From positions 1-64,000 of the forward strand of contig NZ_JASDDG010000023.1 in the NCBI RefSeq assembly GCF_030407495.1: a stretch of DNA of 64,000 bases, written 5' to 3'. The translations under genes and the position numbers were made by a program. The notes beneath the pieces are model-generated. The model was not told where the DNA came from, searched no databases, and saw only the letters and a program-made list of their open reading frames with translations. The stretch comes from Arthrobacter sp. APC 3897 (GTDB taxonomy: Bacteria > Actinomycetota > Actinomycetes > Actinomycetales > Micrococcaceae). Below are positions 28,428-36,454 of this stretch, piece by piece (the first letter of the stretch is position 1; each line of letters opens with the position of its first letter).

Positions 28428-28847
28428 ATGCCAGGTCTAAGCAGATCCGTGACCACCGTCCGGCGTGCCCGGAACTACAACGATGATTCGCACAAGGGAG
28501 CGCCGCACACCGGAGCGTCGAACGTACAGACGGACGCCCCCGGGGTCTCAGCGGAGCATAGTCCCGGGGCGCCGGCGTCCGGGCATCAGCCCTGCGGCCG
28601 GGGAACCGGAACAGTGACTGTGCTCTACCCTCGAGCACCGGAGAACGCGTCTCCGGTTCCCCAAAACCGGGCGGAGCGCCGCCGGAGAAGCTTCTACGAC
28701 CGTGAAGCGGGAATGGCAACAGCAGAATACGCGATTGCCACCTTGGCGGCCGTTGCCTTTGCCGCTCTGCTCGTGGCCGTCCTGGGCAGCGGGGAGGTGC
28801 GGTCCCTGCTCATGGGACTGATCCGCAGTGCACTCACCCTTGGGTGA
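28428..28847 (+). CDS. Flp-type prepilin (DUF4244) with long leader
   Basis: The 139-residue product ends in a pilin core: G95-MATAEYAIATLAAVAFAAL, where the prepilin peptidase site would be after Gly95 and Glu100 is the conserved residue at position +5. DUF4244 pilins of this kind usually have a leader of 20-40 residues; here the leader has 95, rich in charged, Pro and Ser residues. The start is supported by AGGAGG at 28418-28423. No prepilin peptidase gene is in the window. The mature subunit would be only 44 residues. Confidence 0.87.
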   Translation: MPGLSRSVTTVRRARNYNDDSHKGAPHTGASNVQTDAPGVSAEHSPGAPASGHQPCGRGTGTVTVLYPRAPENASPVPQNRAERRRRSFYDREAGMATAEYAIATLAAVAFAALLVAVLGSGEVRSLLMGLIRSALTLG

Positions 28848-28850
28848 CGG

Positions 28851-29222
28851 ATGGAGCGAAAGCATCTCCCGGAATCCCCGGCACGCGGAGCGGTTACCGC
28901 CGAACTGGCTGTGGGTCTGCCCGCCGTCGTGCTGCTCCTGGCTGCCGTCCTGACCGGAGTGGCAGCGGGAGCCACCCAACTGCGGGTGGAAGAAGCTGCG
29001 CGGGCGGCGGCGCGGGAGATCATGCGCGGAGACGCCGACGAGGCAGAGGCTGCCGCCCGGCGGATCGCAGGACCCGGTGCGCGGATCACCGTCACGGCCG
29101 ACGGCGAGTGGATGCGGGTGGAAATCGGGACCTCCGTCGCGGCTCCGCTGCTGGACCGGCTGCCGCTGGAGCTGACCGGCTCTGCGTCGGCGCTTCCGGA
29201 GTCCCTGCCGTCCGGGAGCTGA
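28851..29222 (+). CDS. TadE-like pseudopilin
   Basis: The 123-residue protein has a TadE signature: RGAVTAELAVGLPAVVLLLA near residues 12-31, a hydrophobic helix with Glu at the usual position, then a polar extracellular domain with VEEAARAAAREIMRG. It would be processed and exported as a minor pilin. It starts three bases after the pilin stop. Confidence 0.85.
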   Translation: MERKHLPESPARGAVTAELAVGLPAVVLLLAAVLTGVAAGATQLRVEEAARAAAREIMRGDADEAEAAARRIAGPGARITVTADGEWMRVEIGTSVAAPLLDRLPLELTGSASALPESLPSGS

Positions 29223-29296
29223 CCGAACCGGAGGAACCGCACCGCCGGGTCACCGGGCAGCTCCGGACCAATACCAGAAGAAAGGATGAACTTAGG

Positions 29297-29680
29297 GTGG
29301 AAAAAGTGCCATCGGCCGCTGCAGCCGGGGAAGGAGGGGAAACCGAGCAGGGCGCGGGCACGGTTCTGGTGCTGGGTTCAGGACTGTTGCTGCTGATCCT
29401 GTGTGCAGCCGTCCTGTTGCTGCTGCAAAGCGCGGTGGGCGCGAGCAGAGCGGCCACCGCGGCGGACCTGGCGGCACTAGCGGCCGCCGACACGGTTCGT
29501 GAGCTTCGGAGCGGCGAGCCGTGCGCGGTGGCCGCGGAGGTCGCCGGGCGCAACGGCGCCGTGCTGGCAGCGTGCACGGTGGACACCGGGGAGCGGACCG
29601 TCCAGGTGGAAACCCGGGTACCCGTCCCGCTGCTGCCGCAGCCCGCCACCGGGCATGCCCGTGCCGGACCGCCGCCATGA
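29297..29680 (+). CDS. Rv3654c-like TadE/TadG-family secreted protein
   Basis: The 127-residue product starts at a GTG with AAAGGA ten bases before it. Residues 15-45 are EQGAGTVLVLGSGLLLLILC followed by AAVLLLLQS, a TadE/TadG-like N-terminal helix, then SRAATAADLAALAAADTVRE and two cysteines. The mycobacterial counterpart Rv3654c lies at the same place in the tad gene order. It is the last gene of the operon; the helicase gene converges 23 bases beyond. Confidence 0.82.
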   Translation: MEKVPSAAAAGEGGETEQGAGTVLVLGSGLLLLILCAAVLLLLQSAVGASRAATAADLAALAAADTVRELRSGEPCAVAAEVAGRNGAVLAACTVDTGERTVQVETRVPVPLLPQPATGHARAGPPP

Positions 29681-29703
29681 GTACCGCCGTGAGCGCTGCG
29701 GAC

Positions 29704-32094
29704 CTAGCCCGCCTGCCGGACCGGAGCCGCTGCCGCCGGCGCCGGAGCAGCGACGGTGCCGGGTGCGGATTCCCCGCTGCGGGCGTTGTCCAGCAGCACC
29801 TGCAGCAGGGTCACCGCACCGGCCTTGGACAGCGGATTGTTCTTATTGCCGCATTTCGGGGACTGCACGCAGGAGGGGCAGCCGCGCTCGCACTCGCAGG
29901 CGCGGATGGCGTCGCGGGTGGCGGTCAGCCACAGCTCCGCGGCTTCATAGGCCCGTTCCGCAAAGCCGGCACCGCCCGGGTGCCCGTCGTACACGAAGAT
30001 GGTGGGCTTCTCGGTGTCGGCGTGCAGTGCGGTGGAAACGCCGCCAATGTCCCAGCGGTCGGAGGTGGCGATCAGCGGCAGCATTCCGATGGAGGCATGC
30101 TCGGCGGCGTGCAGGGCACCGGGAAAGTCCGCGGGAATCAATCCGGCACCGGTGAGCAGATGCTCGTCGATGACAAACCACACGGCTTTGGTGAAGAGCT
30201 CCTTGGCTTCGAGGTCCAGGGGTTCTTCGCCGAGGATCTCATTGGAGATCAGGGCCTTGCGCTGGAAGGAGACCACCTGGGTGGTGACCTTCACGGTGCC
30301 GAAGCAGACCTGGATTTCGCCCCAGCGCGAGGTCCGTTCGGTTTCAAGGACCTGGATCTGGGTGACGTCCCGGGCCTGGGTGTAGAACTCGGGGTTGCCG
30401 CGGGTGACCATGGCGCAGTGGTCCGCTTCATTGAGCTCGTCCACCAGGAACGTCTGGCCCTGATGCACGTACACGGCGCCGGTGTGGGCCTGGTACTGGC
30501 TCTGCGGGGAGTCCATGGTGCCCAGCAGCATTCCGGTGTCGGATTCCACGATGTTGATCGGCCCGCCGCCGTCCGCCCGCAGGTTTACCAGGGCGGCGGC
30601 GCTTTCCGAATGGGTCCAGAACCAGCCCGAAGGACGGCGGCGCAGATAGCCCTGCTCCACCAGCTGGTCCAGCAATCCGGCAGCCGTGGGGCCAAAGAGC
30701 TCCCGCTCATCGGGGGTCAGCGGGATTTCGGCGGCGGCGGCGCAGAGGTGCGGCCCGAGCACGTAGGGGTTGGACGGATCAAAGACGGTCGCTTCCACCG
30801 AGATATCGAAAATCGCCTCCGGATGGTGCACCAGATACGTGTCCAGCGGGTCGTCGCTGGCCACGAAGGCTGCCAGTGCGTCCTGGCCGGAGCGGCCGGC
30901 GCGCCCGATCTGCTGGAACAGGGACGCCCGGGTGCCGGGCCAGCCGGCCACCAGCACGGCGTCGAGCCCGGACACATCGATGCCGAGTTCCAGGGCGGAG
31001 GTACTGGAAATTCCCAGCAGCTCGCCGCTGCGCAGCCGCCGTTCCAACTCGCGCCGTTCCTCGGGGAGGTAACCGGACCGGTACGCGGCCACCCGGTCCG
31101 GCAACGAGGGATGCACCTCATCCAGCAGCCGCCGGGTAATTGTGGCAATGGTTTCGGCGCCCCTGCGGGACTTGATAAAGGCAATGGTCCGGACCTGGGC
31201 AGCCACCAGGTTGGCCAGCAGGTCCGAGGTTTCGGCAATGACGGTTCGCCGGGAACGCGCACCGTTCTCACCCTTGAGCTCGGTCAGCTGCGGCTCCCAG
31301 AGCGCCACGGTGGTGGCGCCGTGCGGAGAGGCGTCGCGGGTGACGGCGGTGACCTCGCCACCGATCAGCCTGCCAAAGGAAGCGGCCGGATCCGCCGAGG
31401 TAGCGGAGGCACCGATGAACACCGGATCGGCGCCGTAGTAGCGGCAGATCCGGCGCAGCCGGCGCATGAGGTTGGCAACGTTGGAACCGAATACGCCGCG
31501 GTAGCTGTGGGCCTCATCGATGATGACGTACTTCAGCCGGCGGAAGAACCTGGCCCACCAGGTGTGGTTGGGCAGCACGCCGAAGTGGAGCATGTCGGGA
31601 TTCGCGAGCACCAGGTTGGCGTGGTCCCGGATCCAGCGCCGCGAACCCGGGTCGGTGTCGCCGTCGTACGTTTCAGCGCGCACGGTGGGAAGCTGCAGGG
31701 CATTCACTGCGGAAAGCTGATCAGCGGCCAGGGCCTTGGTGGGGGCCAGATAGAGGGCCACCGATCCCGTTGGCTCAAGCGTGACCCGGTCATCCAGTGC
31801 CGTGCGGTGAATTTCATCCAGGGCCGGCAGCAGATAGGCCAGGGATTTTCCGGAGGCGGTGCCGGTGGAGATGATCGTGTGCTGCCCGGAGTGCGCGGAA
31901 TCTGCCGCTTCAATCTGGTGCCGCCATGGTTCGTGGACGCCCACCCTGGCGTAGGCGGCGACGACGTCGGGGTGTGCCCAGTCCGGCCACGGAACGGGAA
32001 CGGCCTGGCGGGCGGGGATTTCGTGGACATGGACCAGCTGTTCCGGGTCGGCGCCGGAGCCGAGCAGGGGGATCAGGGAATCATGTAAGGCCAC
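29704..32094 (-). CDS. DEAD/DEAH-box helicase with C-terminal DUF1998 zinc domain (MrfA/YprA-like)
   Basis: The 796-residue protein is a superfamily 2 helicase with motif I GTASGKSLAYLLP, motif II IIDEAHSYRG, motif III GASATSADP and motif VI QQIGRAGRSGQDALA. The C-terminal region holds the four-cysteine cluster CECERGCPSCVQSPKCGNKNN of the DUF1998 domain (counted as two adjacent pieces). Relatives include Bacillus MrfA, a mitomycin-damage repair helicase, and mycobacterial Rv3649. It is expressed alone on the minus strand. Confidence 0.92.
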   Translation of the reverse strand: MALHDSLIPLLGSGADPEQLVHVHEIPARQAVPVPWPDWAHPDVVAAYARVGVHEPWRHQIEAADSAHSGQHTIISTGTASGKSLAYLLPALDEIHRTALDDRVTLEPTGSVALYLAPTKALAADQLSAVNALQLPTVRAETYDGDTDPGSRRWIRDHANLVLANPDMLHFGVLPNHTWWARFFRRLKYVIIDEAHSYRGVFGSNVANLMRRLRRICRYYGADPVFIGASATSADPAASFGRLIGGEVTAVTRDASPHGATTVALWEPQLTELKGENGARSRRTVIAETSDLLANLVAAQVRTIAFIKSRRGAETIATITRRLLDEVHPSLPDRVAAYRSGYLPEERRELERRLRSGELLGISSTSALELGIDVSGLDAVLVAGWPGTRASLFQQIGRAGRSGQDALAAFVASDDPLDTYLVHHPEAIFDISVEATVFDPSNPYVLGPHLCAAAAEIPLTPDERELFGPTAAGLLDQLVEQGYLRRRPSGWFWTHSESAAALVNLRADGGGPINIVESDTGMLLGTMDSPQSQYQAHTGAVYVHQGQTFLVDELNEADHCAMVTRGNPEFYTQARDVTQIQVLETERTSRWGEIQVCFGTVKVTTQVVSFQRKALISNEILGEEPLDLEAKELFTKAVWFVIDEHLLTGAGLIPADFPGALHAAEHASIGMLPLIATSDRWDIGGVSTALHADTEKPTIFVYDGHPGGAGFAERAYEAAELWLTATRDAIRACECERGCPSCVQSPKCGNKNNPLSKAGAVTLLQVLLDNARSGESAPGTVAAPAPAAAAPVRQAG

Positions 32095-32137
32095 TGTGCC
32101 ATTCTCCCACCGGCCGTCCGGACAGCGGCTGTTAAAC

Positions 32138-32168
32138 GCGCCCGCTCAGCTTCAGGCTGAACGGGCGC
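32138..32168. terminator. Hairpin between helicase and acetyltransferase genes
   Basis: GCGCCCGCTCAGC (32138-32150) pairs with 32156-32168 with one mismatch across a 5-base loop. It follows the GNAT gene on the minus strand and precedes the helicase start. Confidence 0.7.
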
Positions 32169-32197
32169 AGCCCGCCGCAAACCCGGGCCGCGCTGGC

Positions 32198-32848
32198 CTA
32201 AAGCCGCGGTTCAAACATCACCACGCTGGCAAGGTTTTCCCAGCCCAGGTAGGTGTAGAGTTCCAGCCCGTCGGCCGTGGCCACCAGCAGTCCTGTATCG
32301 GCGTCGTGTTCCATGGCCACCGCGGTGAGCGCCCGCGTCACGTAGCTGCCCAGCCCGCGCCGGCGGAACCCGGGCTCGGTGACAATCCGGTCGTAGACTG
32401 CATAGCCATCCACGATGGCCACGCTGCCCCGGGCCGCCGGCTCGCCGCCCGCCGTGACGGTAACGGTGCCCACGGTGCCCCCGCGCACCGTTTCGGATTC
32501 AAATCCATCCAGCGGCAGCGGGTCTTCAATGTCCTGTCCCGTCATATCCAGTGTCATGAAGACCTCGTTCGCGGACCGGACATTGAGCCCGTACACCAGG
32601 GCGGCACCGTGGATTTCATTCACGCGTGCAGTGACGATGGTGAAGAGCCGCCCGGGACTCTTCCGCGCCGAAGAAGCCAGTGCCGCAAATTCGTCATGGG
32701 AGGGTTCCAGCGCGAAGTACTCCCAGTCGTTCGTTTTGTCGTGCAGGAAAGCTGCCGGAAAACGGCCCTCCCGGCGGGTCCGGTAGCCGCGGGCCTGCGC
32801 CCAGCCGCTCACCCAGGTCTCCAGCAAATCATCGTCCAGCAGGCTCAT
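32198..32848 (-). CDS. GNAT family N-acetyltransferase
   Basis: The 216-residue protein has the acetyl-CoA binding motif of GNAT enzymes, VTEPGFRRRGLGSYVTRAL (the R/Q-x-x-G-x-G/A core) at about 156-174, and the later strand TGLLVATADGLELYTYLGW. The N-terminal 100 residues are less typical. The acceptor is unknown. It is divergent from trhO by about 80 bases. Confidence 0.85.
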   Translation of the reverse strand: MSLLDDDLLETWVSGWAQARGYRTRREGRFPAAFLHDKTNDWEYFALEPSHDEFAALASSARKSPGRLFTIVTARVNEIHGAALVYGLNVRSANEVFMTLDMTGQDIEDPLPLDGFESETVRGGTVGTVTVTAGGEPAARGSVAIVDGYAVYDRIVTEPGFRRRGLGSYVTRALTAVAMEHDADTGLLVATADGLELYTYLGWENLASVVMFEPRL

Positions 32849-32930
32849 GAATGAACACTAACGGGGGCGGCAGGTGAAAGGTATGTGCGCTGATGAAAAT
32901 CGGGGTCCTGCGCCGGTCTACCCTTAATGA

Positions 32931-33824
32931 GTGGCCTTGAACCGAATTGCACTGTATTACGCCTTTACGCCCCTTTCCGATCCGGAGGCCGTGCGCCTCT
33001 GGCAGCGTGCCCTCTGCGAGAAGCTGGGACTGCGCGGCCGGATCCTGATCTCTCCCGACGGCATCAACGGAACCGTGGGCGGTGAGCTCGACGCCGTGAA
33101 GGCGTATGTGAAGGCTACCCGCGAGTATCCGGCTTTCAAGAAGATGGACATCAAGTACTCCGAGGGCGGCGCGGAGGACTTCCCGCGGCTGAGCGTCAAG
33201 GTCCGCCGGGAGATCGTCAGCTTCGGTGCCCCCGGAGAGCTGAAGGTTGATGAGAACGGCGTGGTGGGCGGAGGCACCCATCTGCGGCCCGAAGAGCTGC
33301 ACCAGCTGGTGGAGGAAAAGAAGGCCGACGGCGAAGAGGTGGTCTTTTTCGACGGCCGGAATGCCTTCGAAGCACAGATCGGCAGGTTCAAGGGGGCCGT
33401 TGTTCCCGACGTCGCCACCACGCATGACTTCATCGCCGAGCTGGACTCCGGCAAGTATGACGACCTCAAGGACAAGCCCGTGGTGACCTACTGCACCGGC
33501 GGCATCCGCTGCGAGGTGCTGTCCTCCCTGATGGTCAACCGCGGCTTCAAAGAGGTTTACCAGATGCAGGGCGGGATTGTCCGGTACGGCGAAGCCTACG
33601 GAGACAAGGGCCTGTGGGAAGGCTCGCTCTACGTCTTCGACAAGCGGATGCACATGGAATTCACCGAGGATGCCGCCACCATCGGCAAGTGCGTGCGCTG
33701 CGAGGCTCCCACCAGCAAGTTCGAGAACTGTTCCAACCCCTCCTGCCGCAAGCTCACTCTGTACTGCGCAGAGTGCGCCTCGGACCCGTCCACCCTGCGC
33801 TGCCCGGACGGCTGCATCGAGTAG
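32931..33824 (+). CDS. trhO: tRNA uridine(34) hydroxylase TrhO (rhodanese domain)
   Basis: TrhO (YceA family) hydroxylates uridine 34 of certain tRNAs with oxygen. The 297-residue protein has the N-terminal domain with [16 protein letters not shown], the rhodanese domain with the active Cys188 in [11 protein letters not shown], and a C-terminal cysteine-rich segment ([14 protein letters not shown], then [13 protein letters not shown]). The GTG at 32931 follows a TACCCT box by about seven bases, so the mRNA may be leaderless. Confidence 0.92.
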   Translation: MALNRIALYYAFTPLSDPEAVRLWQRALCEKLGLRGRILISPDGINGTVGGELDAVKAYVKATREYPAFKKMDIKYSEGGAEDFPRLSVKVRREIVSFGAPGELKVDENGVVGGGTHLRPEELHQLVEEKKADGEEVVFFDGRNAFEAQIGRFKGAVVPDVATTHDFIAELDSGKYDDLKDKPVVTYCTGGIRCEVLSSLMVNRGFKEVYQMQGGIVRYGEAYGDKGLWEGSLYVFDKRMHMEFTEDAATIGKCVRCEAPTSKFENCSNPSCRKLTLYCAECASDPSTLRCPDGCIE

Positions 33825-33846
33825 AAACGGCTTCGCCGGGCCGCCT

Positions 33847-33869
33847 GCAACGCCGTCGGGCAGCGTTGC
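33847..33869. terminator. Weak hairpin between convergent trhO and maoC genes
   Basis: GCAACGC (33847-33853) pairs perfectly with GCGTTGC (33863-33869) across a nine-base loop. It lies between convergent genes and touches the stop codon of the maoC gene. The stem is short and no T tract follows. Confidence 0.4.
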
Positions 33870-34762
33870 TAGGCGGTAGCCGGTTCGGACATCAGGCTTT
33901 CACCGGCCGGCAGTGCATCGCGGCGGAGGCAGGTGCCGCGGTCCAGGACCACGGTGTCCCCCACCCTTGTCTGGAAAACAGCACCGGTTTCGGTCCGCCA
34001 CATGCTGGTGGTCAGCTCGTCGCCGGGAATTACCGGTGCGGCAAAACGGACGCTCACTGAGCCGAACGCTTCAACGTCGGACCCAAGCATGCCTTCCAGG
34101 AGGGCACGGCCGGCGAATCCCATGGTGCACAGGCCATGCAGGATGGGCTTCTCAAAGCCGATCATGGCGGCCATCGCCGGGTCCGAATGCAGCGGGTTGC
34201 GGTCTCCGTTGAGCCGGTAGAGCAGGGCCTGGTCAGGGGAGGTCTTTTGCACGTCCACAAGATCTGCCGGGCGGTCGGGCAGTTCCCATCCGTCATGCGG
34301 CGCCGGCTCGGACCCGAAGCCGCCCTCTCCGCGGATAATCATGGAGGTCACCGAGGTGGCTGTGAGCTCCCGGGTCTCGGCATCGAGCAGATGAGTGGTC
34401 AGCTCCACCACGGCATTCTTGCCCTTGTCCCAGGCGCCGCTCATGAAGCTGCGCGGAATCACGGTTCCGGACGGGGCCAAGGTGCGGTGCAGTGTCACTG
34501 TTTGTCCGCCGTGCAGGATCTGGGAGAGCTTGAAGTCCCCGAGTTCATCCATGGAGCCGCCTGATCCGCCCAGCAGCACGGCGAAGGTGGGCAGTACGCT
34601 CTGGTCGATTCCCCGGGAGTTTTCCGTGGTGAAGGCGAGATTCGCCGTCTGGTCGCGGGCGCCGGCACCCACGCTCAGCGCGTACAGGAGCGCGTCCTTT
34701 GACTCCCAGGAGACCGGAGCCCCCTCACTGACTTTTCCAATGTTCTGACGGTGGATCGTCAT
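33869..34762 (-). CDS. MaoC / hydratase-2 family enoyl-CoA hydratase
   Basis: The 297-residue double-hotdog protein matches the hydratase 2 motif exactly at NGDRNPLHSDPAMA (catalytic Asp187 and His192), followed by PILHGLCTMGF. Such enzymes add water to trans-2-enoyl-CoA in (R)-specific beta-oxidation; relatives act in cholesterol side-chain loss. The ATG at 34762 has AGGGA before it; a longer reading from 34834 has no support. A possible promoter (TTACTG, 16 bases, TACTAT on the minus strand at 34843-34816) lies upstream, so it is probably transcribed on its own at the edge of the island. Confidence 0.9.
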   Translation of the reverse strand: MTIHRQNIGKVSEGAPVSWESKDALLYALSVGAGARDQTANLAFTTENSRGIDQSVLPTFAVLLGGSGGSMDELGDFKLSQILHGGQTVTLHRTLAPSGTVIPRSFMSGAWDKGKNAVVELTTHLLDAETRELTATSVTSMIIRGEGGFGSEPAPHDGWELPDRPADLVDVQKTSPDQALLYRLNGDRNPLHSDPAMAAMIGFEKPILHGLCTMGFAGRALLEGMLGSDVEAFGSVSVRFAAPVIPGDELTTSMWRTETGAVFQTRVGDTVVLDRGTCLRRDALPAGESLMSEPATA

Positions 34763-34815
34763 GGCTGTCCCTCTCATGAGACGACGGGACCCGGTCCCGG
34801 CGGGATAATGCGCAG

Positions 34816-34843
34816 ATAGTATGGCGCGGATCACTTGCAGTAA
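34816..34843 (-). promoter_or_regulatory. Candidate promoter of the maoC gene
   Basis: On the minus strand TTACTG and TACTAT are separated by 16 bases and lie 54-81 bases upstream of the ATG at 34762. Confidence 0.4.
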
Positions 34844-34865
34844 TGCTATAACGGGGTTCTAATTT

Positions 34866-36350
34866 TCAGTTTGCCGCCGGCAGGACGTCCTCCGGGCGGG
34901 CCACGGTACCCCGGCGGATGTTCCGCTCGGCGGGGGTCTCCGGAATCCACCGGGCCGGCGCACGGCGCAGCATCAGGGCCACCGCCACTGACAGGGCAGC
35001 GAAGATGAATACGAAGATGAACGCTGAGCTGATGCCTTCCTGTGCAACTGCCGCGGTGGCCGGGTCGGTGTGGCTGGCCAGGATGTACGCGCCAATGGCA
35101 ACGGCAGCGGACTGGCCGATGTTGCGGATCATGGTGTTGGTGCCGGCGGTTTCCGAAGTGTGGGTTTCCGGGACCACTTCGATGAGCAGGTTCGGCAGCG
35201 CGCCGTAGGCAAGCGATATCCCGGTGCTGTTCAGGACCATGGCAATGATGAACATCAGCACGCTGCCATAGGTCAGCAGGATGATGGGAATGACCAAAGC
35301 GACCACCGCCAGGCCAATGATGAAGACTGTGCGGGCGCCGTACCGGAAAGCCAGCTTGCCGCCCAGCGGTGAGAAGAGGTAGCCCACCAGCAGAGTGGAG
35401 CTGATCAGGACGCCGGCACCGGTGGGGGAAAGACCAAGCCCGTATCCCGACGAGGCGGGGGACTGCATGATGAGCTGCGCAGGAACATTGCCTCCGCCCA
35501 GTGGGCCGACGGCGGCGAGCACGGTGGCGGTCATGGCCAGCGCAATTTGGCGGTTCTTGAACATCCGAAGGTTCACGATGGGGGATTCCACCCGCAGCTC
35601 CCACCACGCCCACACCGCGGTGGCGGCGGTCCCGATGCTGATCAGGGCGATGAACTGGGCCGATGCAAAGCCGGTTTTGGATGCGCCGGAGAACGCCAGC
35701 AAAATCGCAGACACGGCGACGGGCAGCAGCAGCGCGCCCAGATAATCCGGTTTTTCCCTGCCGGGCAGCACGGTGTCCCGGGGGATTACCCACTGGATGC
35801 CCGCTGCGGCCAGGACGGAGACGACGGCAGCGAAAATAAAGATGCCGTGCCAGGAGAAGGCATCAATCATGAATCCGGCGATCAAGGCTCCCCCTCCGCC
35901 GGCGATGAGCGCCGAGGCCCCCACCATGGAGATGCCAACGGGGACGCGCTTCTCGTCCAGATGCTCGCGGGCCAGCCCGAAGGCCAGGCCCAGCACTGCG
36001 CCTGTCACGCCCTGGATGGCCCGGCCCAGGATGATCATGCCAAGGGATCCGCCGAGCAGGGAGATGACTGAGCCGACAGCGGCGATGGCCAGGGCAATGA
36101 CCATGACCTTCCGCCGGCCGTACAGGTCCCCGAAGCGTCCGCCCAGGACACCGGCGGACGCTGAAACCAGCAGAAAGGCCGTGACCACCCAGGCCACCGT
36201 GTTGGCGTCCACCTGAAAGTCCCGCATCAGGGTGGGCAGCGTTACGTACATCATGGACAGTTCAAAGGCCGACACAATTTCGGCCAGCACCAGGACCAGG
36301 ACAACCGCAGTAAAGCCTGGACGCTTGAGCGTGCTCGCGGGGAAGGACAT
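34866..36350 (-). CDS. DHA2-like 14-TM MFS transporter, copy 1
   Basis: The 494-residue transporter has about 14 membrane helices, motif A GGRFGDLYGRRKVM and VVTAFLLVSASAGVL in helix 2. It may import the island's substrate or export an intermediate. It is nearly the same length and sequence as the next gene upstream (36455-37939); long blocks such as FQVDANTVAWVVTA and ETHTSETAGTNTMIRN are shared, showing tandem duplication. The ATG at 36350 was chosen over 36386 because it matches the paralogue's start. Confidence 0.9.
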   Translation of the reverse strand: MSFPASTLKRPGFTAVVLVLVLAEIVSAFELSMMYVTLPTLMRDFQVDANTVAWVVTAFLLVSASAGVLGGRFGDLYGRRKVMVIALAIAAVGSVISLLGGSLGMIILGRAIQGVTGAVLGLAFGLAREHLDEKRVPVGISMVGASALIAGGGGALIAGFMIDAFSWHGIFIFAAVVSVLAAAGIQWVIPRDTVLPGREKPDYLGALLLPVAVSAILLAFSGASKTGFASAQFIALISIGTAATAVWAWWELRVESPIVNLRMFKNRQIALAMTATVLAAVGPLGGGNVPAQLIMQSPASSGYGLGLSPTGAGVLISSTLLVGYLFSPLGGKLAFRYGARTVFIIGLAVVALVIPIILLTYGSVLMFIIAMVLNSTGISLAYGALPNLLIEVVPETHTSETAGTNTMIRNIGQSAAVAIGAYILASHTDPATAAVAQEGISSAFIFVFIFAALSVAVALMLRRAPARWIPETPAERNIRRGTVARPEDVLPAAN

Positions 36351-36376
36351 ACGGGTCCCGCCTTTCGGGATGGGAG

Positions 36377-36429
36377 AGAAAAGCAAAGGGCCGGCATGCG
36401 CCGCACATAATGGCGTGGCGCATGCCGGC
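36377..36429 (-). terminator. Terminator between the two MFS genes
   Basis: A perfect 13-bp inverted repeat (GCCGGCATGCGCC at 36390-36402, partner at 36417-36429) follows the second MFS gene on the minus strand and is followed by CCCTTTGCTTTT. It should separate the two copies into different transcripts or attenuate the downstream one. Confidence 0.75.
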
Positions 36430-36454
36430 TGCGGTGTGTTTCGCCGGCTGCTGC

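Noticed and set aside
29521-32088. An 855-residue plus-strand reading across the helicase
   Set aside because: It is the shadow of the helicase gene in GC-rich DNA; it has Gly/Val/His-rich composition without domains, while the opposite strand shows all helicase motifs.
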